Notes: generated by a model not told the origin, from the letters alone. 64,000 bases of DNA from Hermatobates lingyangjiaoensis (GCA_026182355.1 JAPFBL010000530.1:1-64000), one strand, 5' to 3'; shown: positions 31,770-42,639, numbered from the stretch's first letter. Program-made: numbers and translations.

Positions 31770-32050
31770 TATTTACTCATGTTGGGAAATTTCAAGAATT
31801 ACTTCTCTACACAAACAAAAAGTTCAATATGAAGCTAAAAACGCGTTTCGAACACTTAGTATTCTTTTGGTTAACATCTGCACTGTTTAGAGTTGATCTA
31901 CGGAAAGGAGTTAGATGCACAGTTCTTTCCGTAGATCGACTCATAGCAGTGGAGATGTTAACCTGAAGAACACTAAATGTTTGAAACGCGTTCTTAGTTT
32001 CATGTTAAATTCTTTTTTGTGTTTGAAGACGTAATTCTTGAAATCCCCTA
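31770..32050. mobile_element. Family J foldback element
   Basis: Outer module GTGGGAATATATTTACTCATG and TTTCAAGAATTACTTC pair with GACGTAATTCTTGAAATCCCC. The inner stem GTTGATCTACGGAAAGG pairs with CCTTTCCGTAGATCGAC. Left motif decayed (CCAAAAGA core). Confidence 0.78.
31958..31997 (+). ncRNA. Hammerhead-like motif, family J
   Basis: TTAAC, CTGAAGA 31963-31969, shortened helix II ACACT.../...ATGTTT, GAA, ACGCGT, T, then CTTAG (first helix I pair lost relative to GTTAG). Confidence 0.55.
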
Positions 32051-32149
32051 TTATTTGTTTTCATTTTTTTGAAACAAATCCGGATATGCTCCACTATCAT
32101 ATTATTCTTTCTACATAGAGGACTTCTATGATCAATCTTCTCTGCGTTT

Positions 32150-32182
<33 letters not shown>

Positions 32183-32209
32183 ATATTAAACGAAAAACGG
32201 TCCGGCAGG

Positions 32210-32364
32210 ACAGATAACACTTGAAATAAACAGTGACACATAGACTGAAACATAACAAAAGACTCACTTTTCAATATTTCAACCGTAATGGCGGTCGAAA
32301 TATTGAAAAGTGAGTCTTTTGTTATGTTTCAGTCTATGTGTCACTGTTTATTTCAAGTGTTACA
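32210..32364. mobile_element. Near-perfect palindrome, family I arms
   Basis: Arms of about 70 bp pair around a centre at 32287, leaving a loop of only a few bases. TGAAAAGTGAGTCTTTTG is in the right arm. The ribozyme cores have been deleted at the centre, leaving GGTCGAAATATTGA. TA tracts lie on both sides. Confidence 0.8.
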
Positions 32365-32379
32365 TATATATATATATAT

Positions 32380-32755
32380 ATAATCTCCAAAAATTGTTCT
32401 TGACCTCTTCTATTCTATTGTATGTTTTGTTATTGATATAAGTTTAGTAAGGGTTTAACAAATACTTTGGGGACCTCTTCTACACCAATGCTTACACATA
32501 TTTACTCGTTGACTTTTCTCAGTGGAAAGTGTTGAAAATTTAATTTGTCCCTTTCTACGGCTTAACCTAGCTCCCATTGAAGCGTTCTCGGTCATTTCAA
32601 CCACTCTAATACAACAATAACTCTAAGACTCACGGTTATACAACTTCCCATCGTACACCAGTCAGTTAACCAATTACCTGTAGTGGGCTGTTTACTTTTT
32701 TATAACTGAGTTATAAGTTTGTTATAACTGAAAAGATTCCCCCACTTCAAAATTC
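32380..32755. other. Spacer
   Basis: No feature recognised. Confidence 0.4.
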
Positions 32756-32759
32756 ACGC

Positions 32760-33535
32760 CGATTGATTCAACTCGTCGAAAACTATCAATCAGCAGTTAA
32801 TAAAAGTCATAAAAATACATTCAGCTCGTCAAAAACTATCAATCAGCAGTTAATAAAAGTCATAAAAATACATTCATCTCGTCAAAAACTATCAATCAGC
32901 AGTTAATAAAAGTCATCAGAATACATTAAGATCGTCGAAAACTATCAATCAGCAGTTAATAAAGGTCATAAAAATACATTCATCTCGTCCAAAACTATCA
33001 ATCAGCAGTTAATAAAGGTCATAAGAATACATTCAGCTCGTCGAAAACTATCAATCAGCAGTTAATAAAAGTCATAAAATACATTCAGCTTGTCAAAAAC
33101 TATCAATCAGCAGTTAATAAAAGTCATAAAAATACATTCAGATCGTCGAAAACTATCAATCAGCAGTTAATAAAAGTCATAAAAATACATTCAGCTCATC
33201 AAAAACTATCAATCAGCAGTTAATAAAGGTCATAAGAATACATTCAGCTCGTCGAAAACTATCAATCAGCAGTTAATAAAGGTCATAAGTATACATTCAG
33301 CTCATCGAAAACTATCAATCAGCAGTGAATAAAAGCGATAAGAATACATTAATCTCGTCAAAAACTGTCAATAAGCAGTTAATAAAAGCTATAAAAATAC
33401 ATTCAACTCGTCGAACACTATCAATCAGCAGTTAATAAAGGTCACAAAAATACATTAATCTCGTCAAAAACTGTGAATCAGCAGTTAATAAAAGTCATAA
33501 AAATATATTCATCTCGTTAAAAACTATCAATCTGG
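32760..33535 (+). repeat. 53-bp minisatellite, about 14 copies
   Basis: Unit CATTCAGCTCGTCGAAAACT, ATCAATCAGCAGTTAATAAA, AGTCATAAAAATA. Variants alternate CAGCTC/CATCTC/CAGATC. Confidence 0.93.
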
Positions 33536-33539
33536 AAAT

Positions 33540-34530
33540 ACCATGCAATTTTTACAAAACATTGCTCATAATTCATCGTAGATCGTACATTTTAATGGTA
33601 ATTCCTATAATGCGTGTCCATGTTTATTTAGCAACAGAAATTATGCATTTTGATCGTATCAAGGCATTAAGGACCTTACAAGGCATTAGGTTCACGTTTA
33701 CGAAGAAGTATTTTGTCCCACATTTAAAAACTGTAAGGTTCTTTTTTTTTTTGTTGATTATACAGGCGTATTTATTACAATTATGTTTCATCGTATTGTG
33801 TGTCTAGTTTACAAAAAATTTCTTCATCTTAGATTTTACAACTGTAAGGTTCTTAGAACAGTAAAGTGTACAGTTACAACTTCAAATTATCCATCAATTC
33901 ACGGATTTTCTCTCTCCACATTCACTCAACTTTCTTGAAACAGTCATTTATGGTGAAATTTACCTAGAACCAACTGAAAAATGAATATAACTACATTAAA
34001 ACAAATTAAATCATTAAATTGTTTTATCTATAAGTTTTGATAATACTTGACCAAAGAGTTTGATATTTCATCTAAACGATAGAGACATTAAAATCAAAAC
34101 ACAAATGACTGTACTAGTGCGATATAATGTTTACTTAATAATAATATTTTATTATTAATAAGTAATAATATAAAATTATTACGAACACTTTTTCGATGAA
34201 AATACAATCCAAAACGGACAAATAAAGTACAATGTAGATGAGGTAACATGTAGGCAAGGTAAAAGCTGACATAGTTTACGCCCAACTAGCTGTACTTCTG
34301 TTTAGATCTACGTCTTAAAATCTTCTATTTAAAACTTACCCCAAACCATTATAACATACTTAGGTTTAATTAAAGTTCCTTTCTTAATTGTAAATAAAAA
34401 AATATATTGAATTTGTTATTACTATAATCGAATTAAATTTTCCAATGCAAATAAGTTAGTACAAAGTAAATAATCTGGAGTGGCTTACACTCAACTATTA
34501 TTGCAATATTATAATAATAATGTAAATGAA
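33540..34530. other. AT-rich spacer
   Basis: Open frames at 33562-33807 and 34094-34285 show no domain. A family A arm fragment (GATGAAAATACAATCCAAAACGG) lies near 34194-34225. Confidence 0.45.
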
Positions 34531-34564
34531 AAATATATATAAATAAAAAACACACATACAGTTT

Positions 34565-34595
34565 TAATTCTCAGTTTGAACCGTCTTCAGGAGAG
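34565..34595 (-). ncRNA. Decayed family A motif
   Basis: Minus strand: CTGAAGA, C, GGTT/AACT, but GAA reads GAG and helix I is lost. Confidence 0.42.
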
Positions 34596-34673
34596 ATAAG
34601 ACAGGGAAACCAAACGCACTAACGGAGTCTAACCGTCTCTGAACCAGTGCGCTTGGTTTCCCCCTCTCTTATC

Positions 34674-34707
34674 TCTACTGAAGACGGTTTAAACCGAAAA
34701 TTAGAGA
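34674..34707 (+). ncRNA. Hammerhead ribozyme-like motif, family A
   Basis: TCTA 34674-34677, CTGAAGA 34678-34684, C, GGT..ACC helix II 34686-34695, GAA 34696-34698, AATT 34699-34702, A 34703, GAGA 34704-34707. The first helix I pair is weakened (A instead of C). Confidence 0.66.
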
Positions 34708-34744
34708 CTGTAAATGTATGTTTCCTAGGTGTATTATTTATTCT

Positions 34745-35690
34745 GAAAATTTTGTTTAATACTTTATTTCTGAAACCAGATATATATCAACAAATACAAT
34801 AATATTGCATAACAAATATCCATAATGAAACATTTAAACATATTGTTTCAATATTGATATTAATATCAAAATGCCTAAATTCTAAATGCCAAAGTGCTAA
34901 ATTCTGGTTTTATAATTTTGGTTTTTGTATTTAAATTTTAAATATATTGTATTTTAAATGGCATTAAACAAATAATTTAACATTTAAATATATTGTTTTA
35001 ATATTAATATGAAATTCTGAATTCTGAAAGTATGCCAAGAATTTTGTTTTCGTAATTTTTGTTTTTGTATAAATCGCATTAAAGAAATAACTTACAAAAA
35101 TTAAAAATATTTTTATATTTATTTCTGTCTTCATTTTTTATTTTAAATGGCATAAAATAATTAATTAACTTACAAAAATTAAAAATATTTTTATACTTTT
35201 TTTAAGTCCTTACTTTTGTGATGTGTGACATGTCACGAAAATAATGTTTTGATTTTTCACAATTTTGACATGCTGAACTTAAAAGGTTTGTCATTACTGC
35301 TATAGGGAATAGAGAGGGGCTTACGGCTTTGTTTCTTATGACAGTATTAAACTACTCAGAAGTTTATTGGCAATAATCAAGAAATGTTCAGTCTGACTGA
35401 ATAATATGAGTCATTAGAACACTATTATTCTTAGTACTTCAGAATTGTTTAGCAAAGTAACAGGGGGAGGAATATTTAGACATAAAATCGTTACCCTAAA
35501 CTGTAATAATCGGAGAAATCGATCAATTAAACCTTAGGAGTCTTGTTATTCCACGTTCAGAGGGTGTTATTCCACCATCTAAACAAAATAGAATTATTTA
35601 ATAAACGCTATACACATCTAAAATAATCTTTTGCTCTAACATAAGTAAATAATAATAGCAATAATGAAAAAATTAATGTCTAGATTTTTA
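34745..35690. other. AT-rich spacer
   Basis: Internal duplications such as ACATTTAAATATATTGTTT (34832/34980) and TTACAAAAATTAAAAATATTTTTAT (35093/35173). No gene. Confidence 0.5.
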
Positions 35691-35778
35691 AATCATTAGT
35701 TGTGCAATCCGTAATTGTGTGGTATTTACTCATTCTGAGGTAAAATGGATAAACAAACTAAAGTCTCCACACAAATTA

Positions 35779-36105
35779 GCTTAGGTTAGGTTTGGTTGCA
35801 GTGGTAGTTCCACAAGGGAACACACTTAGGCCAAGCATTGGCCCTTTGTGATGCCACACAATGAAGATTGATTCTACATTGAGAGGCCTAAATTTTGCCT
35901 AACTCAAGTGTATTTAGAGTTGGGATCTTTAACGAGTACCTGACATCGTACAGGCTCGGGACCGACAGTTTAACGTCCTTCTCCGATGGATGACGTGCTC
36001 AGATTTATTCACCTCCCTCGTGAATAAATCGAGGGCCAGGTAGGGATCGAACCCCGGTCCTATCAGATCAGAGGCGAACACGTAACCACTGAGCTAGCCT
36101 GACCC
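35779..36105 (-). mobile_element. tRNA-derived SINE inserted in a foldback arm
   Basis: Begins with the tail GCTTAGGTTAGGTTTGG, then CCACAAGGGAACACACTTAG, ATCGTACAGGCTCGGGACCG, GGATCGAACCCCGG (B box) and CACTGAGCTAGCCTGACCCC. It interrupts the ACACAAAT|TAAGTTTTATTC arm, with AAATT on both sides. Confidence 0.87.
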
Positions 36106-36129
36106 CCTCTCAACATAAATTAAGTTTTA

Positions 36130-36168
36130 TTCAACGCGTTTCGAACACTTTGTGTTCATCATCAGGAA
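36130..36168 (-). ncRNA. Hammerhead ribozyme-like motif, family G
   Basis: Minus strand: TTC/GAA helix I, CTGATGA (36159-36165), T, GAACAC/GTGTTC with loop AAA, GAA 36140-36142, ACGCGT 36134-36139, T 36133. Intact. Confidence 0.77.
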
Positions 36169-36296
36169 GACACTATAATACAAATTATATCTAATCAGTT
36201 AAAAAATTAGAGTGAAATAAATAAAGAATTATTAGAATAATAAAGAATTTTTTCACATTTTGCAAAACACCTTGTCACAAAAAATCACAGCTTTGA

Positions 36297-36476
36297 CCCA
36301 AACTTGAACTTTACCTACATGCGAATAGAAAGTTTAAAGAAATTTGTAATTTGGAAGCTTTCGAAATAAATAAAGCCTTCATTAATAATCCTTCTGCCTC
36401 TCTATGTCTTAATGATCAAATTCCAGGATGTCCAAAATTTCTTAAACTGTACCTAGAATCACAAAGAATAAATTAA
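36297..36476 (+). pseudogene. Open coding-like segment 1 inside the foldback, unknown product
   Basis: A 59-codon stop-to-stop frame without an internal ATG start at its beginning. Residues include KFKEICNLEAFEINK, INNPSASLCLNDQIPGCPKF and LKLYLESQRIN. Balanced composition and two cysteines unlike surrounding AT-rich DNA suggest former coding sequence, either the element's own ORF or a captured host exon. Ends at the A-run 36475-36485. I cannot name the family. Confidence 0.35.
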
Positions 36477-36660
36477 AAAAAAAAAGTTTCTTTCCTCTAA
36501 ATTAGTGGTTCTGGCCTTCTGTATTTCAGTTAACGGTTTTCAAGCATACCCGACACCTTTGTCACCTTATCTCCTAAATGCCTATATTCACTCTTTCGCA
36601 GCGGATCTATTTCCTACTTGTTGTTTTCACTGGACCAACCCGTCAGTACCGCATCCTTGA
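36472..36660 (+). pseudogene. Open coding-like segment 2 inside the foldback, unknown product
   Basis: A 62-codon frame one base out of step with segment 1, starting in the A-run, with FLSSKLVVLAFCISVNGFQ and PTPLSPYLLNAYIHSFAADL. The frame change falls in a homopolymer, so the two may once have been one reading frame. Its last part (CACTGGACCAACCCGTCAGTACCGCATCC) is also in the shorter G element at 23437-23465, which shows that short copies are internal deletions of this type. Confidence 0.33.
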
Positions 36661-36736
36661 GTCTTGAATTCTCTTAATTGAATTTTATTTCACTCTAATT
36701 TTGTAACTGATTAGGTATAATTTGTATTGTAGTGTC

Positions 36737-36775
36737 TTCCTGATGATGAACACAAAGTGTTCGAAACGCGTTGTT
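36737..36775 (+). ncRNA. Hammerhead ribozyme-like motif, family G
   Basis: TTC, CTGATGA 36740-36746, T, GAACAC/GTGTTC, GAA 36763-36765, ACGCGT 36766-36771, T. Helix I is weaker because GTT replaces GAA. Confidence 0.68.
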
Positions 36776-37204
36776 GCTGTTAAATAAAACTTCATTTGTG
36801 TGGAGACTTTTGTTTGTTTATCCATTTTACCTCAGAATGTCTAGGTTTTGTTCGTTTTACACATATTGAGGGTATTTATATTTCTTGAGTTTTTTTGCAT
36901 ATTTTTTTTCATAACGAATGTATGTTTGTGCAGAAAAATCACAACAAATAAACATGTGACGCAATTAATGAAATTTAAACCAGAAAGATAAAGGAAAGCA
37001 ATAGAAATAAATGCTCAGAGGCCTTTCATTTTGTGATATCAGATAGCAAACGAAGTAAAAACTAAGATGGTAACATAAAAGTAATGAAGAAGGAAGGTAA
37101 CGAAACAGCTGGAACAATCAAATGACAATATAGCTTGATAAAAAAAAAATACCCAATAAAATTAAACAGTCAGAAAATAAAAAATTAATATAAAAAAAAT
37201 ATAT

Positions 37205-37460
37205 TTCCTTGTTATCGAGGTTTGGTCTAGCTTCAATAATACACCTTTAAGCTGACGTTTCGTCTATATTTTTAGACATCTTCAGGGCTACATCAATACA
37301 GAATTTAATTACAATAACATGAAAAGTAATTATAGTGCACTATTTAATTTATATACACAATTAGCTTGGTATTTTTCTATTGTGAGGAAGCAACTACATA
37401 ACGGTTTGTGTTTAAATCAGCTAGTGTGCTGCCCTAGTGACCAAACCTCGATAAAAAAGA
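37205..37460. mobile_element. Family D-prime foldback, one motif left
   Basis: Outer arms TTATCGAGGTTTGGTC and GACCAAACCTCGATAA (37437-37454) pair. Only the left arm has a motif. Confidence 0.72.
37251..37289 (-). ncRNA. Hammerhead ribozyme-like motif, family D-prime
   Basis: Minus strand: GCC against AGC (one terminal mismatch then G-C, C-G, T-A), CTGAAGA (37279-37285), T, helix II GTCTA/TAGAC, GAA 37259-37261, ACGT 37255-37258, cleavage base C 37254. Confidence 0.74.
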
Positions 37461-37624
37461 AAAATAGTGTTAAATATATGTGGTCGATATAAGGAAAACA
37501 TTCGATTAAAAAATATATATATATATCTTTTCTAGTTTACTATTAATCTTAATTATTATTATTATTAATTATTATTAACATTATTATTATTATTAATTTT
37601 CTTAATCTATTTACTCTCTATTAG

Positions 37625-37950
37625 TCCAGTTATACCGTTGACCTTTCAACTCCTTTATTCTAACCGCTTGTTTTTTGTTCATTAATGACCTTTGACCTTC
37701 TCTTTATATTAACCTGTACTATCCTTTTAATCTATTTATAGCAATGACTAAGCATGAGTCATCGATTTTAATTTAACATGTCACTTGGCCAATTCCTTTT
37801 CCAGTTGAACCCTGTTAGCAGGAGGTTAGTTCGTAGGATCGAATCTCTCAGTCTTAAGATCGTGAATACCGAGACTGCGGTTAATTTTAATGATACCTGT
37901 TTAAAAGAAGATGTGCTGCCTGTTTATACCAATATATATATATATATAAT
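37625..37950 (+). pseudogene. Penelope-like ORF N-terminal fragment 1
   Basis: The frame starting at 37778 encodes LVRRIESLSLKIVNTETAV, NFNDTCLKEDVLPVYTNI, a pattern like the region ahead of the reverse transcriptase in Penelope-like proteins (basic helix, then F-x-x-x-C-L-x-E-x-L-L-P-x-Y-T-N). It stops at a TA microsatellite straight after the TNI codons. Upstream 37625-37777 (TTGACCTTTCAACTCC...) is shared with 58225-58370. Confidence 0.5.
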
Positions 37951-38433
37951 TTTTAAAAATAACTATTTTTAATTAAATAGAAAAAACAATAATAAGTAAA
38001 TAAATGAAACAAGTAAAGAAAAGAGACAGAAAAGAAAGTAAACAAAACGTTAAGCTTTATGATTATAATCAACAATCCGGTCAGAGTTCATGTCTGAAAA
38101 CACAATATCAAAGATCGCCCGCAAGTCCAATTTGCCGACTGTGCCTTGAATTAAAAACTCATTTAATCTAAATAGTCTATGACTTATATTGAGGAGTTAT
38201 TCAAAATGATACTTAATTAGGGCACTTTCTACTAAGTTTCTTTCAACATCAGACAAGAGAAATATCAATTCCTTAGAATCTTCTTATTTTATGGAGTGAT
38301 AATTTCATATGTTAAAACAAAGTACTTAACTCTTCTTGTCTACTAATAAAATATTTATCTTGTTTCACTGTAGTAAGTAAACTTTTGTCTGTTTGTCTAC
38401 TTTTCACCCGTTTGGACATGTACATACACACTT

Positions 38434-38549
38434 GTGTGTGCGTGTGTGTGTGTGTGTGTGCGTGTGTGTGTGTGTGCGTGTGTATTAGTATATATTATAT
38501 ATGTGTGTGTGTATGTGTGCGTGTGCGTGTGTGTGTATGTGTGTATGAG

Positions 38550-38606
<57 letters not shown>
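38434..38606. repeat. Compound (TG)n/(TA)n microsatellite
   Basis: TG run 38436-38545 then TA run 38558-38606; long frames across it are low-complexity. Confidence 0.95.
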
Positions 38607-38608
<2 letters not shown>

Positions 38609-38757
38609 CTCATTAAATATCTTGCCAACATTAAGTTTAGTATGTTTTTCCTACATACCTTTTCAAGATTTCGAATGCTACTTTTCCATCTTTGTGGTAT
38701 CATATAAATTAACTCACCGATTTTTTATGTTTAAATGTATTTTCCATATTACACAAG

Positions 38758-38793
38758 TCCGACGTTTCGGTCTACGTTGACCATTCTCAAGGA
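38758..38793 (-). ncRNA. Hammerhead variant with U3/A8 core
   Basis: Minus strand: helix I TCC/GGA, core TTGAGAA (38784-38790), T, helix II GGTC/GACC, GAA 38766-38768, palindrome ACGT 38762-38765, cleavage base C 38761. C3 and G8 are both changed, to U and A. Confidence 0.6.
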
Positions 38794-38817
38794 TTCTTTA
38801 TACATTAGATATTTAAT

Positions 38818-38879
38818 GAGGTATGTTTAAAAGAAGGTCTGCTCCCAAAGTATACCAATATATATATATATATATATGT

Positions 38880-38923
<44 letters not shown>

Positions 38924-38935
38924 GTGTATGTGTGT
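38818..38935 (+). pseudogene. Penelope-like ORF fragment 2 joined to microsatellite
   Basis: Codons for VCLKEGLLPKYTN end at 38862, followed by (TA)n and (TG)n. Same junction as the other fragments. Confidence 0.5.
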
Positions 38936-38939
38936 TTGT

Positions 38940-39420
38940 CCATCTAAACCAGTTTATGAACACGCTATATGTCACATCATTTTACAGTTAATTTCGATAT
39001 TCATAAAAAAAAATAACCTTTATAATTTCAATAAGTTCTGTACATTTTGAGCTATATTACTTCATGCGAAATTAGCAGTATTGACTATTACGTGTTTTTA
39101 GACACCTTCTTTTTCTTTGTTTTAATCTACTAAATAAAAAAAGTTCAATATTTTCTAGGCATTATTACCCTGATAGTAGAATCACACGAAAGTCACAGGA
39201 ACCAAAAAGGGTTCCGAGTCGAAAAAAGTATGAAAAACTCTGCTCTGAGGAGTGCTGTTTCTTTCGCAAGTCTTATTACTTATTAGTTATTATGTGGTAT
39301 TTACTCATTGTAAGGTAAGAAAAAAAACACTATGTTTTTGAAACACGTTGTTTAGATTATTAAACAACGTATATGTGGTATATATTATCCACTTGTATAT
39401 GTGGAGGTTATTTCATTAGC
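38940..39420. other. Spacer with family H fragment
   Basis: 39295-39430 holds scrambled family H pieces (GTGGTATTTACTCATTGTAAGG, TTTTGAAACACGTTGTTTAG, TTTCATTAGCTTTT). Confidence 0.5.
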
Positions 39421-39539
39421 TTTTAAGTAAGTGTTAATATTATTTTATTTTATTTTTATTATTTGAGGGTGACTATAGCACTCCGTCTTAAAAAAAAACT
39501 ATTGTACTTCCCCTCCTCTGTACTAAAGTACCCCAGCAG

Positions 39540-39960
39540 TTAGCTTCAACGCCTCCAAGAAGCTCAGCACTTTTGCTGGTTCCAGCGGTAAAAGTTTTTC
39601 TATGGTTTGTTGAATGTCCCAAAGCACCTGCCTCTCTGCAGCAAAGTTGCCTTACAAGTTATCAGCAGGTGCAATGGTGTTTCTTCCTCTTTGCAGAATC
39701 TGCACAAACTATCATTGATAATGTCCATTCAGGCTCCCTATGTTTCGGGAGAAAGTAACTTCCTTTCTCCTTCTTCAGGAGGGTCTTCTTCGGGTCCTCA
39801 AATACATTTTTGGGAGGTTGGCTCCCACTAGTTAGCACTTTTGGACCCTCTGCGCTTTCAGAGGATGGTCTCCGGACTTCCTTCTCCATAGTAACATACA
39901 GGGATCATGCGAATCCCTGTATCCCTATCGGTGGTATTTTGTCTGCTCCGGCAGAGCACC
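39540..39960 (-). pseudogene. LINE ORF2 C-terminal remnant
   Basis: The minus-strand frame 39725-39600 reads DIINDSLCRFCKEEETPLHL then LITC: the C-x2-C-x7-H-x4-C zinc-knuckle ending of R1/Jockey/I-type non-LTR retrotransposons. Just upstream, in another frame, is NIGSLNGHYQ, the usual segment before that knuckle, so a frameshift and stops are present. An AT-rich (TTTTA)n tail at 39430-39462 lies at the expected 3' side. Confidence 0.72.
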
Positions 39961-40234
39961 GTATACCAGAGTAAGACTATTTACTCAAGGGGTCACCTGT
40001 TGCCCTTAAGGCTCCGTTCATAATACAGAAACCTCTGTATCATCCATCCTTCGGTACGGATCGCATAACACCTTAGATTGGGGCTGGGATAAAAGGAGGG
40101 GATTTGGGGATTAGGAAGAATGTGAAACGAAGGTGCTCAGACCCAGCCCCTGATCACCTTCTCCTCTTTCGTTTGTCCCTGCATATAGTAGGTTAACAGG
40201 GTAGCCTCGTAAAGGCCAAAAAAAAAAAAAAATA
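39960..40234 (+). mobile_element. Possible retroposon ending in poly-A
   Basis: GC-richer segment ending GCCTCGTAAAGGCC followed by an A-run at 40220-40234. Head-to-head with the LINE remnant; the 5' end is not defined. Confidence 0.45.
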
Positions 40235-40310
40235 ATTGTTAATCAATCATAAGTGCTACCAACCAACTAATAACAATATTATTCTCTTTGACTTCTGTTA
40301 TTCTGTAACG

Positions 40311-40804
40311 CAGTGCTTCTCAAACGGCGCACCCCCAAGATAACGAAAGAATAAATTTATATAACAGATTTATATATTTTAAAAATTTACATAATTTTCA
40401 TTTATTTTAGAAATAGTTTTCAAGTCTGAGTCAAGACTTTCTGCCATTTGATATTTCGAACTGGAAGGTAAAATTCTTTAATTTTTAAACAGTAATAGAT
40501 AGTACTTTTTCTTTTCCTCTCCTTGGGGATTTAAATCATTTGATACTGATCTCTCTCTCCCTCTCTCTCCCTCTCTCTCTCACTCTCTCTCCCTCCCTCC
40601 CCCTCTCTCTCCCTCTCTCTCTCACTCTCTCACTTCCCCCCTCTCTCTCCCTCTCTCTCACTCCCCCCTCTCTCTCACTCTCTCTCTCCCTCCCTCTCCC
40701 TCTCTCCATCTCTATCTCTCCCTCCCTCCCTCTCTCTCACTCCCTCCCTCTCCCTCTCTCTCTCTCACTCTCTCTCCCCCTCCCTCTCCCTCTCTCCATC
40801 TCTC

Positions 40805-40885
<81 letters not shown>

Positions 40886-41014
40886 TTTTACTATTATTTT
40901 CCTACTTTCCAATTTCAGGACTAAATTTTCTATATTAAAATAAGTGATAGGCCCCAAAGCTTTGGTTATTTCATAGGTGCGCCCTGATGTATAAAAATTG
41001 TTAGAGAAACACTG
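40311..41014. mobile_element. hAT-like element holding a CT microsatellite
   Basis: Ends CAGTGCTTCTCAAAC and GTTAGAGAAACACTG form imperfect terminal inverted repeats, flanked by CTGTAACG (40303-40310) and CTATAATG (41015-41022), 6 of 8 matching. The GGCGCACCCCC/GGTGCGCCC subterminal pair also matches. No transposase. Confidence 0.72.
40548..40881 (+). repeat. (CT)n microsatellite, 330 bp
   Basis: CTCTCTCCCT-type repeats ending in a pure CT run; inside the hAT-like element. The 132-codon frame is an artefact. Confidence 0.95.
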
Positions 41015-41022
41015 CTATAATG

Positions 41023-42035
41023 TTATATGCTGTTATGACTTAATAGTAATAAGGCTATTGTTTACTGTGTATAGGATAAATGACCGATTTATGGATAGTA
41101 TTTTGTTTTTATTGATCAAAAATATAAAAATACCTTCTAGCTAGCAGAACGGAACGTAAAAAGAGCCTAAACCAAGGTGTGATGCCAAATCGGCGGACAA
41201 ATGAGTCCATTGCTGGCATAAAGCCAAGTGGACCTTGAGGCTGTGCTTATGAACATGGTGAATAAACTGAAAAACTTCTTACTATTTCAAAATTATTAAT
41301 TACAAACATGTCTCCTGGTGACAGATGTAGAAATTAAACACCCGTATTTTTTTAACCGTTTGTAAATAAATTTACAAAGTTATTCACGGAGTATTGAACT
41401 ATTCACATTGGATTTAGATCTTGCTTTTATTTTTATGTAACAAAAACCAAACCGATTTTAAATTGAATTATTTTATTTAGAAAATTTTCTACTGTGGCAG
41501 TGTAGTATTACAATACTGAAATTATTTTTTTTTTTTAGATATTTAAAATACATCGTGTGTTTAAATACATGCAGTGATTGAGAAGGGAATTTGGATAAAC
41601 TTATAAACTTTAAAAAATTTATGAAAGACGTTCCAATGGCATACAAAGAGGGTGATGGGGGGGGGGGGGGGGTCTGGTCAATGGGGAGGCATTTTGAGGA
41701 CATAAAAATAGAAAAAAAAAATTAAAACAATAATTCTGAAATTTTCTACCAAAATGAGTTTTTTTAAGGTCGTAATTCTTTTTATCTTTGTAATACTGTT
41801 TTTAAAATGGATTTTCAAACTGTAATATTTGGAAATTAAAAATCAATTTATTTTAAACTTTTCAAAACTAGTTTTTTAAAGGGGTTAAAAGTTTATTATA
41901 TTTGTTTCTGTAGCTATATAATTTAATTTAGCAATTTGTTTATGACATGAATTATATGTTTTTGTTTTGTGTTACACAATTTTTTTTTATTATTTGTATT
42001 AAACTTTGTTGTATTAAACATAATACGAGTATATT
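41023..42035. other. AT-rich spacer
   Basis: Poly-G at 41657-41673. Part of 41740-41900 is faintly mirrored at 44630-44820 (TTTTTAAAACTAACTTTTT-like). No gene. Confidence 0.45.
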
Positions 42036-42039
42036 AAAC

Positions 42040-42304
42040 ATATGAGCCGCTTATTTTGAAAGTGGCGTAATTCCATTTATGTTAAAATCGAGATATTTAA
42101 GGGTTTGCGTTTTACAAAATTTGAAAATATTGTCATTTTATTTATCAACTAATTTTTGTTATAAAAAAACTTAGTAATTTTAAATAAATTTTGTACAATT
42201 TGCTGCAAAAGGTAAAGATAACGTAAAAATGTAATTATTTAAATAGCTAGCTAAATTTTTTTGGAAAATGGAATTAGGCCACTTTCAAAATAAACGGCTC
42301 ATAT
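42040..42304. mobile_element. MITE with ~35-bp TIRs
   Basis: ATGAGCCGCTTATTTTGAAAGTGG...ATTCCAT at the left pairs with ATGGAATTAGGCCACTTTCAAAATAAACGGCTCAT at the right, flanked by TA on each side, as for Tc1/mariner-type elements. Confidence 0.82.
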
Positions 42305-42328
42305 ATGAAACATATATTAAACATAATT

Positions 42329-42560
42329 GTATGACGTATATGTACATCATTAGCAGTGAAAGGATTAAGAGGTCAAAAACTATAATAGCTTGCCTCACTT
42401 TGTAAACTTATTGAGGTTACAATTCAACCCCTGAAATCCAAAAATTCACCCCTGGGGGTGGTTAGAGATGGAACCCCTGGTCTAGTGGCATTGTACTTGC
42501 CTTTACATTGAAGATTAGATGTTCAAGGATATAGTATTCAAGGAAGAGCACCGTTGAAAA
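42329..42560 (-). repeat. Segmental duplicate copy 1, with satellite monomer
   Basis: TTGTATGACGTATATGTACATC, the inverted 59-bp monomer, and CTAGTGGCATTGTACTTGCC are repeated at 43455-43690. Confidence 0.8.
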
Positions 42561-42639
42561 ATCTTTGGTTTCTTTGATGATGACTCTATACATATATAAG
42601 TACTGAGACTAATAACAGCAGAATAACATTAGATCCTTG

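Larger units (their letters stand above)
34540..34740. mobile_element. Family A foldback element
   Basis: Inverted pair: CTCTCTAATT-type arms, GAGATAAGACAGGGAAACC on the left, GGTTTCCCCCTCTCTTATCTC on the right, meeting near 34620. Confidence 0.8.
35693..36840. mobile_element. Large family G foldback with coding-like core and SINE insertion
   Basis: Outer arms CATTAGTTGTGCAATCCGTAATTG...GAGGTAAAATGGATAAACAAAC and, on the right, GTTTATCCATTTTACCTCAGAATG. Both arms carry intact motifs. A second inverted pair (ACAAATTATATCTAATCAGTT and its complement near 36700) encloses about 420 bp (36240-36660) of unpaired, coding-like sequence. A SINE sits in the left arm at 35779-36105. This is the longest foldback here and the best candidate for a less-deleted parent. 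Confidence 0.78.

Noticed and set aside
40540..40938. 132-codon Ser/Leu-rich frame
   Set aside because: CT microsatellite.
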